Positions 7,002 to 12,663 of a stretch of 12,663 nucleotides of DNA are shown here, piece by piece; positions within the stretch are counted from its first letter, which is position 1; each line of letters starts with the position of its first letter. The stretch is from contig JADGBP010000027.1 in NCBI GenBank assembly GCA_015231395.1, positions 1-12,663 of the forward strand, given 5' to 3'. This stretch comes from Desulfamplus sp. (GTDB taxonomy: Bacteria; Desulfobacterota; Desulfobacteria; Desulfobacterales; Desulfobacteraceae). Below the pieces are notes generated by a model. That model was not told where the DNA came from, did no database searches, and saw only the letters and a program-made list of their open reading frames with translations. A program made the translations under genes and the position numbers.

Positions 7002-9773
7002 CTATTCTACTTTTATAGAAAAAAAGGTAATGTCGGATTTACTAAACGCACTATCTCCTGCCGGAACAACTCCACTATAGAAAGTGTATTCTCCATCCAA
7101 ACCGAATGCTTTTAGATATGATTTGTATACAGAAAAAATAGTACCCGATGTGGCAGTAGTTGATTTTGAGAATAATGGTTTAAATTCAGAGGTGAATTCA
7201 TAATAGTCACTATTGGTGTCAGATTGAGTAATAAAGAAGAAAACAGAATTTCCAGCAGCGTTTTTATACTGCATAAGAATATAGATATCCACGGCAGCAC
7301 TGTAGTCAGGAAAGGAATATGAGAGTTTAAGCTCTTTTGTTAAATCTCCTACAGCCAGGGGCTGTGTCAGAGGAACAGGTGCTGGCAATAGATTATCAGA
7401 CTTAATTTCTTTCAGAGGATACTGTGCATTAGGTACTGGTGATGCCGATATATTCATATCAAATGTCCATGTCTCTCCTGCAACAATCTCTTTTCCATCA
7501 CTTGCCATAACCCGCCAGTAATAGGTCTTTTTATTTGCAAGCGTGGGAATACTTGCTGATGTTAATGCTGAGTCAACTACAACATACCTTCTGTCAGATT
7601 CATCTGTCCAATATTCGACAATATAGTTCAAAATATCATTTTCAGCACCAGTAGTTGCCTCCCATGATAGTTGTGGCATTGTGGACCATTGAGTGATACT
7701 GGTCTTATTTCCTGGAGATAAATTATTAGGTGGATCAATAATGTTACCGCCGTTATCCTCATTTACAGTAACAGCAATGTTCTGGGAGTCTTTTAAGTTG
7801 TTGTTTGACTTGTCAGAAACTGTCACTTGAACATCATAAATATTGTTTTTCCCTTCATCGCTCGGGTTATCAATGTCCGGACCTTTTTCATCTTTGAATC
7901 GTAGAAAACCATCTTCATAAATAATAAATTTATCCTTATCGACTCCACCTGTGATGCTATAGGAAATTGTAGCATTGTTCCTGTCTGCCTTCACTACAGT
8001 AACAGCTACTTGTTGATTTTTAACATTTATATTAGTTGTGTCACCACCTCCGTTACTAATAATTATGGGAGGATTATTTCCATTGATCATTAGTTTATAT
8101 GGTGTTCCATCAGCTTTCTTATAAGCTGGATTGTCAGTTTTTAATGATATTGTTACTGGCGTGGTAATATCGGTGTTGGCTGTGATTGTGAACCCACCTA
8201 TTGAACCCCCTGAGTAAAACGTAAGGCTGCTGTCTGTAATGGTTATTATATCAGAAGGCAAAACTTCAAGAATAAATGTAATCGAGCTTGTAGAGGGTGG
8301 ATCAATTTTAATTTTTACAGGGACACTAACCCCTTTGTTAAGAGACAAGCCAGTTGCTGAAATATTTGTACCATTATTATCGAAAAATATAACAGCTTCC
8401 TTATAAACCGGATCAGCATCAGCAACAGTAAAACTCCAAATAAGCCCTGATGAAGTAAGTCCAGCAGGGTCTTTTGCAATAACTTTCCAGTAATATGTAC
8501 CCTGATTAAGTTTGCCAGCATTGTATGTAGTGCCGATTGGCGTAACAGCATACTTTGGAGACTCAAGATCAGTATTACTGGTACTCAGATAAAGCGTATA
8601 AGAAACGAAATCATCATCAGGATCACCGCCATTCCAACTAAGTAATACATTGTCAGAATTCACATTATTCAAACCATTGACTGGATTTGGATTACTTGGA
8701 GAGTAAGGTTGTAGATTGGTTGGCACAGTGTTGTTATCAGTTGCATATACACCTTGCAAATCCTCAACCCTGTTACCTTGATGGTCTGCATATACAAATT
8801 TTAAATCTGCCTCGGCAGTACCAGATGTATTATATCCGCTTCCTGTGGCGATTATTGTTCTTTTGTGACATTTTAAAGTAATCGGGTCAGCTGTTTTAAA
8901 AAGAAGCCAATATTTTGTCTTTGTCTCATATTTTGTATCTCTACTGCGTAGCAGGATATTTCCATTACTAAACTCCTTGTGACTATAGGCTGCTATAGAA
9001 CCAGAGCTATCAACTTGCCCACTAAGTAAAGACTTGCTTAGAATGGAATCTTCATCTTCATGCAGAACAATTACTTCCTTATAAGGATTCCCATCTTTCT
9101 GAACAATTTCAAAATAGACAAGTAAATATTCATTGTCTCCCAGATTAACATCGTTAAGTTGTGGGGTTATAACTATTTTGGAACCATTGTCCGCATTCTT
9201 GATATCTATATAAAATTTTTTCCCAAGGCTGTTATGAACAGATCCGTTGAGAGTGACTTCAAAAGTCATACTACTTAAACTAACATCAAAAGGATTCCAT
9301 TGCTGAAATGTATGTGACTGTTTGCCCGACAATTCGTACTCAGGAACCGGGGCAAAAGCAACATCAAAAATTCTTTCCTGTCCGGATGGAATCACAAGTC
9401 CACTACTACTATAAATACTCCAGATATAGTCAGATGGCACACTAACGTAATTTGAATCACTTAGATTTAAATATGCCCAAGGGAAAGATTGAACAGAATT
9501 GGAACTTATAGTCAAAACATCGAAAATTCCAGTATTATGAAGTTTAATCTGATCAATAACAGCTTTTCCATAAGGAATGTCCTGGAAATTCATCACTACA
9601 GATCTTGTGTTGGGAAACTTTGACTCGTTGTCAATTGGAATATTGTTGATATCAAGAGCTTGTAAACACATCGAAAGCTTCTGGCTGTTACAAAGTTCAG
9701 AATGTGCTGATGTAACTCCAAATACAACATATAAAAGTGCAGCAAATAAAATACAGATTGGCTTATCTTTCAC
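7002..9773 (-). CDS. Large secreted multidomain protein: ASH-like, FN3, cadherin-like, FN3 and a conserved C-terminal domain
   Basis: The start chosen is GTG at 9773, with GAGG nine bases upstream. The TTG at 9788 gives five more residues but lacks any Shine-Dalgarno. The 923-aa product begins with a signal peptide (KDKPICILFAALLYVV... SAHS). Next are an ASH/choice-of-anchor-D-like domain (about 58-180: MNFQDIPYGKAVIDQIKLHN, FDVAFAP), an unassigned region, an FN3-like domain (about 372-450, TYYWKVIAKDPAG), an Ig/Calx-beta-like stretch (460-560) and a cadherin-like domain (570-672). A second FN3-like domain (680-775, TYYWRVMASDG) and a C-terminal domain (about 805-923: SYSFPDYSAAVDIYI, FYSGVVPAGDS) follow. 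That last domain recalls one at the end of deltaproteobacterial surface proteins. No membrane anchor or enzyme motif is seen, so the likely role is surface, adhesion or matrix protein. Confidence 0.85.
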   Translation of the reverse strand: MKDKPICILFAALLYVVFGVTSAHSELCNSQKLSMCLQALDINNIPIDNESKFPNTRSVVMNFQDIPYGKAVIDQIKLHNTGIFDVLTISSNSVQSFPWAYLNLSDSNYVSVPSDYIWSIYSSSGLVIPSGQERIFDVAFAPVPEYELSGKQSHTFQQWNPFDVSLSSMTFEVTLNGSVHNSLGKKFYIDIKNADNGSKIVITPQLNDVNLGDNEYLLVYFEIVQKDGNPYKEVIVLHEDEDSILSKSLLSGQVDSSGSIAAYSHKEFSNGNILLRSRDTKYETKTKYWLLFKTADPITLKCHKRTIIATGSGYNTSGTAEADLKFVYADHQGNRVEDLQGVYATDNNTVPTNLQPYSPSNPNPVNGLNNVNSDNVLLSWNGGDPDDDFVSYTLYLSTSNTDLESPKYAVTPIGTTYNAGKLNQGTYYWKVIAKDPAGLTSSGLIWSFTVADADPVYKEAVIFFDNNGTNISATGLSLNKGVSVPVKIKIDPPSTSSITFILEVLPSDIITITDSSLTFYSGGSIGGFTITANTDITTPVTISLKTDNPAYKKADGTPYKLMINGNNPPIIISNGGGDTTNINVKNQQVAVTVVKADRNNATISYSITGGVDKDKFIIYEDGFLRFKDEKGPDIDNPSDEGKNNIYDVQVTVSDKSNNNLKDSQNIAVTVNEDNGGNIIDPPNNLSPGNKTSITQWSTMPQLSWEATTGAENDILNYIVEYWTDESDRRYVVVDSALTSASIPTLANKKTYYWRVMASDGKEIVAGETWTFDMNISASPVPNAQYPLKEIKSDNLLPAPVPLTQPLAVGDLTKELKLSYSFPDYSAAVDIYILMQYKNAAGNSVFFFITQSDTNSDYYEFTSEFKPLFSKSTTATSGTIFSVYKSYLKAFGLDGEYTFYSGVVPAGDSAFSKSDITFFSIKVE

Positions 9774-9782
9774 TTTATTGAA

Positions 9783-9786
9783 CCTC
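9783..9786 (-). promoter_or_regulatory. Shine-Dalgarno GAGG deciding the GTG start of the 923-aa protein
   Basis: GAGG on the minus strand is nine bases before GTG (9773-9771). The alternative TTG at 9788-9786 overlaps this motif and has only A/T-rich sequence upstream, so GTG is the better start. Confidence 0.6.
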
Positions 9787-9799
9787 AATTTTAGAAAAT

Positions 9800-9840
9800 A
9801 AAAAAAGAGGGGGTAAGCATTAAAAATACCAACCCCCTCC
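9800..9840 (-). terminator. Rho-independent terminator after the 483-aa gene
   Basis: The minus-strand RNA has GAGGGGGT (9839-9832), a 17-base loop, ACCCCCTC (9814-9807) and a run of U residues at once. This is a standard intrinsic terminator, beginning 33 bases after the 483-aa gene's stop. It ends only about 30 bases before the GTG of the next gene, leaving little room for another promoter, so the downstream gene may depend on readthrough. Confidence 0.85.
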
Positions 9841-9871
9841 TGAATAAGACTGTCGTGTTTAACAATAACTA

Positions 9872-11323
9872 TTAATACTGAGTCTCTGTCATGTAGCCAA
9901 GTTGTCCGTCCATATTAATAAAGCTAAGACCAACAACAGGAAGTGTAGCAATCTGATCTACAAGATATCTTGCATTGGAACCATCAGAAAAAGCAGCTAG
10001 AACAAAACGTCCAGCAGCATAAGGATAGTTTGGAGTAAGAATATTCAACTCGTTTGGAAGAACATTCGGTGCCAAAACTCCTGGAACATATGGAGAAACA
10101 TCAAAAGGTGATGATCCTATAATCAGATTTTCATCAGTATCCCATAGCTCTGCTGTATAAGCTGGAGCAAGAGCCTTCATAACCCTGTAATATGCTATTT
10201 TATACTGCTCAAAACTGTTAATACCTGTAAGTAATGCTGGATCTACAATAACATGATGTTTTGTCGGAAGAGTCAAGACAAGATTTGTCTGAAAACCTTT
10301 GGCATTAAAATAGTGTCCACGAACAGAAACATGTCTAAGTGCGGCTTCAAACTCACGAACACTTGATGAAATACCAAACCTAACATCAAGTTGATCATTC
10401 AGATAATCATCTCCGTCAGCAAATGTTGGACCCCAGGTATTGTTTGCAGAAACAAGTGCTTCATATTTGCCACCATCAGTAGCTCTTGCAAGGTCAGCAG
10501 AGTACATATAGGTGTAGTTGTCGCCGTTTACATCAACTTGATCGTTAAGAGTTGAATTCTCAGAACTTACAATAACTCCAGTATCACGCAGATAGTTATC
10601 AACACGATGAACGGCTCCATCTGTTCTGAAATTATCAAAAGCTATGGCATTATATGCCATGCCTGTGCCATATTTTCCTTCCATAACATAGAGCTTGCCA
10701 GAAAGTACATTAGGTACATCGCTCAGAGTATTTGTGCTTGGGGCTGCAATATATCTAGCAGTATTTGTACATCCACCAGGAGTAAGAAGAGCGGCTTTAT
10801 TCAGACCCTGATCAAAAATAGCTTCACCTATTACTTCAATATATCCATAACGTTTATTGGCTTCTGTTCTGGCAGCATCAGCAAGAATCTCTGAACTTGC
10901 AAGAGTTGCATAGTCATTTTTCATTGTGCCAATATCTACAAGAGATTTTACAGGAGCACTGTTGATTCTAACATACTTAAAATTGTTCGGATCCATTGAG
11001 TAGTCTATACGCCACAGACCATCAGCTTGACCAATACGACTCACTTCAAAAATAGCCATATCACCAGGAGAGAGAATAAGCGGGAAGTCTTTTCCTTCGA
11101 TACTGTCACCAGCAGTTCTCAATCTTACATGTACCTGAACCCAGTTATTGGCTTCATTTGAAATACAAACATAATTCAGGGCATCTGCATCAAAAAAAGG
11201 AAACAGAAGTGCATCACCAACTCCGTTTTCTGACCTTGTGATTACAGCACTGGCGTTGGATGCTAATGTCACAAAAGCAAACAGCACCATAACAAACATC
11301 ATAGTAATTCTTTTTTTATTCAT
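9872..11323 (-). CDS. Exported protein of unknown function, possible abundant surface protein
   Basis: The 483-aa product has a clear signal peptide: MNKKR, a hydrophobic core, and ASNASA at about residues 21-26. The mature start (ENGVGDALLFPFFDADALNYVCISN, then VQVHVRLRT and FPLILSPGDMAIFEV) follows a pattern I recall from uncharacterised delta- and gammaproteobacterial exported proteins, where GD.L.FP precedes N....V.V..R. Further blocks are RYGYIEVIGEA (about 159-169) and LSGKLYVMEGKYGTGMAYNA (about 206-225). The fold looks beta-rich. There are only two mature cysteines and no membrane segment or enzyme motif. The start is supported by GAGGTAGG seven bases upstream. A strong SD and a strong terminator suggest good expression, possibly as a surface-layer or appendage-like protein, which is inference. 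It heads the minus-strand gene row. Confidence 0.85.
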   Translation of the reverse strand: MNKKRITMMFVMVLFAFVTLASNASAVITRSENGVGDALLFPFFDADALNYVCISNEANNWVQVHVRLRTAGDSIEGKDFPLILSPGDMAIFEVSRIGQADGLWRIDYSMDPNNFKYVRINSAPVKSLVDIGTMKNDYATLASSEILADAARTEANKRYGYIEVIGEAIFDQGLNKAALLTPGGCTNTARYIAAPSTNTLSDVPNVLSGKLYVMEGKYGTGMAYNAIAFDNFRTDGAVHRVDNYLRDTGVIVSSENSTLNDQVDVNGDNYTYMYSADLARATDGGKYEALVSANNTWGPTFADGDDYLNDQLDVRFGISSSVREFEAALRHVSVRGHYFNAKGFQTNLVLTLPTKHHVIVDPALLTGINSFEQYKIAYYRVMKALAPAYTAELWDTDENLIIGSSPFDVSPYVPGVLAPNVLPNELNILTPNYPYAAGRFVLAAFSDGSNARYLVDQIATLPVVGLSFINMDGQLGYMTETQY

Positions 11324-11330
11324 CTTTTTA

Positions 11331-11338
11331 CCTACCTC
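11331..11338 (-). promoter_or_regulatory. Ribosome binding site of the 483-aa gene
   Basis: The minus strand reads GAGGTAGG, seven bases before ATG at 11323. It is one of the two best Shine-Dalgarno sequences in the window and fixes the start. Confidence 0.8.
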
Positions 11339-11350
11339 TTAATTCAATTA

Positions 11351-12430
11351 ATGTTATTCTTAAATTACACTATTACTTTACCCAACAAACTGCTTTTTGC
11401 TCAAGATTATGATTTTTTTCTCAGAATAACTGAAAAAGCTGACAAAATAGGGCATATACCTATGATTCTTTATTCATGGCGGTCTGTACAGGGCTCAGTT
11501 GCCCTGAATGCATGTGCTAAAATATATGCATATGATGCAGGTAAAAGAGCGTTGGAAGCTGCCATAAAAAGGCGTGGGGAAGATGCTGTTGTGTTAAAGG
11601 CAGCAGGCACTGGTCTTGGTGTTTATAGAGTTAAACGAAAGGTGAAAAACAAATCAGTTTCCCATATTATTGAAGGCGGGTCTAAACATATTTTTTCCAT
11701 GGTGGATAATATCAGAAATCTGTCTGCTGTTCCCGTAGAAATTATCATAGTTTTACGAGAGGGAGAGTCTAATGTCTTTGATAGAGATTTAACCCGAGAT
11801 TCTGGTATAAAAACCGTTATTTGCAAAAAAAATGCGACCATATCTGAAATTTACAATGCTGGTGCTGCTTGTTCCAGTGAGGAAAATTTGATTTTTTCCT
11901 CTAAATTTATTGATCTTCTTGACAGTGACTATCCACTTGGTTTACTTGAGCACGTTCAGCGTGATGAAATTGGCGTTGCCGGAATTAAGATTATTTATCC
12001 AAATGGATTTTATTATCATACAGGTATGATTCTTGGAGTTAACGGTGTCGCGGGATATGCTCACAGAAATATTTGGCAATATCCTGGATACTGGAATTTT
12101 GCAGGGTGTATAAGAAATTACAGTGCCTTAACTTGGAATTTTATGGCAGTATCAAGAAAAAAATTTGACGAGGTAAAAGGGTTTGATTCTCAATTCAATC
12201 AGTTCGGAGATGTTGATTTTTGCTTGAAACTTATTGCAAAAGGGTATAGAAACCTCTACACGCCTTATGTCATTGCTGTTCTTAACCGGTCTGTCCACTT
12301 TCTTGAAGAGCTCAGGAACAAGGAAGAAGAGGATATATTGCTCGGGCGTTATGGAGCTGTTATAGAAAATGACCCGATGCATCATCCTTTGATGTCAAAG
12401 ACGCTGGAAGACTTTTCAATAGCTTTATAG
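11351..12430 (+). pseudogene. 5'-truncated RfbC-like two-domain glycosyltransferase (GT2) remnant
   Basis: The 359-residue open frame matches the 3' part of long O-antigen/rhamnan-type GT2 proteins. From residue 17, AQDYDFFLRITEKADKIGHI and ILYSWRSVQGS are the end of a first GT2 domain. Then ALEAAIKRRG and YRVKRKV lead into a second domain. Its late part is well kept: VAGIKIIYPNGF, GVAGYAHRN, PGYWNFAGCIRNYSALT, GDVDFCLKLIAKGYRN. The usual C-terminal ending survives as DPMHHP...EDF. The first domain's N-terminal half is missing. In the second domain the VSIIIPT-type start is VSHIIEGG and the LNDD-type metal site is replaced (around IFSSKF). The ATG lacks a Shine-Dalgarno and lies 27 bases from the divergent 483-aa start. 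It is probably a decaying fragment. A truncated but expressed protein cannot be excluded. Confidence 0.8.
11357..11385 (-). promoter_or_regulatory. Candidate promoter of the 483-aa gene
   Basis: On the minus strand TTGGGT (11385-11380) is followed by a 17-base spacer and TAAGAA (11362-11357), giving a leader of about 27 bases. The -10 match is poor and other alignments are possible (TTGTTG/TAATTT). Whatever the exact boxes, the promoter must lie in the first bases of, or inside, the adjoining glycosyltransferase remnant. Confidence 0.2.
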
Positions 12431-12432
12431 TC

Positions 12433-12503
12433 CATTTACATGGCTATAAATGACCAGCTTGGTGTAAATGTAAGCAAATAAATATTACTATGTTATAGTA
12501 ATA
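12433..12503. repeat. Two inverted repeats after the glycosyltransferase remnant
   Basis: CATTTACA (12433-12440) pairs with TGTAAATG (12463-12470) across 22 bases. TATTACTAT (12483-12491) pairs perfectly with ATAGTAATA (12495-12503) across three bases. Both begin right after the stop codon at 12430. They could be operator-like dyads or RNA hairpins, and no gene is seen in 12431-12663. Confidence 0.65.
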
Positions 12504-12523
12504 ATACGGACTCTTTACAATGT

Positions 12524-12548
12524 ATTGGGAATTAAATGCCCAATTTTT
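12524..12548 (+). terminator. Weak rho-independent terminator after the glycosyltransferase remnant
   Basis: ATTGGG (12524-12529), a nine-base loop, CCCAAT (12539-12544), then a T-run to 12548. The six-pair stem is short but the layout is right for ending plus-strand transcription about 95 bases after the stop codon. It may be left over from the intact gene. Confidence 0.45.
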
Positions 12549-12570
12549 ATACAACATTACAACGAGTTCG

Positions 12571-12602
12571 TTAGAATCATTTTTTAAAAAAAATGATTCT
12601 AA
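12571..12602. repeat. Perfect 15-bp-arm palindrome
   Basis: TTAGAATCATTTTTT (12571-12585) is followed, after two extra A residues, by its exact reverse complement ending TGATTCTAA (12602). A smaller dyad AACGA-GT-TCGTT (12561-12572) abuts it. The symmetric T/A core could end transcription in either direction, or it could be a remnant of a small mobile element. No transposase or target duplication is visible. Confidence 0.75.
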
Positions 12603-12663
12603 ATTGATTGACTGACATCATGTGGAATACTGCTTGCATATAAAGACGTTCTGATAAAATCTT

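Noticed and set aside
9774..9788. TTG start at 9788 for the secreted 923-aa protein
   Set aside because: No Shine-Dalgarno precedes it, whereas GAGG lies nine bases before the GTG at 9773.
12571..12602. Terminal inverted repeat of an insertion sequence
   Set aside because: There is no transposase gene, no partner repeat elsewhere in the window and no target-site duplication.
12604..12660. Promoter for a gene beyond the window (TTGACT, or TTGCAT with TAAAAT)
   Set aside because: The spacings (25 bases from TTGACT to TATAAA; 15 from TTGCAT to TAAAAT) are poor and no start codon context is visible before the window ends.

Overview
This 12.7 kb, AT-rich window looks like the chromosome of a Gram-negative bacterium, most likely Desulfobacterota (Desulfobacteraceae-like). 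That assignment is an inference from family resemblance. The clues are a BcsA-type cellulose synthase, a C-terminal Gly-rich/GCFIAT motif typical of deltaproteobacterial exported proteins, large FN3/cadherin-like secreted proteins, and an RfbC-like two-domain glycosyltransferase remnant. No rRNA, tRNA, CRISPR array, transposase or phage gene was seen. There is no gene-free stretch longer than about 300 bases.

Layout. Five genes run in a row on the minus strand (right to left): a 483-aa exported protein of unknown function (11323-9872), a 923-aa secreted multidomain protein (9773-7002), a 145-aa exported NTF2-like protein (6898-6461), a 1249-aa exported, C-terminally anchored GH44-type endoglucanase (6282-2533), and the cellulose synthase catalytic subunit bcsA (2554-176). 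The last two overlap by 22 bases and are probably translationally coupled. Hairpins sit in three of the gaps: a good rho-independent terminator at 9800-9840, a wobble-perfect hairpin at 6948-6977, and a GC-rich REP-like element at 6350-6429. The genes may therefore form a partly attenuated operon or several transcripts. At the right end, on the plus strand, lies the 3' part of an RfbC-like glycosyltransferase gene (11351-12430). It has lost its 5' half and has a degenerate active-site region. It is followed by a weak terminator and a cluster of perfect inverted repeats.

How it may work together. BcsA makes and exports beta-1,4-glucan under c-di-GMP control through its PilZ domain. The co-translated GH44 enzyme would trim or edit glucan outside the membrane, the job GH8 BcsZ does in classical bcs operons. 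The upstream exported proteins carry ligand-binding beta-sandwich folds and could be matrix or surface partners. No bcsB, bcsC or bcsZ is visible in the window.

The most unusual feature is a set of small tandem repeats (15, 18, 21 and 24 bp units, all multiples of three) scattered through the single GH44 gene, including one array inside the signal peptide and one in the C-terminal anchor. A 16-bp non-coding repeat family lies just after bcsA and supplies its stop codon.
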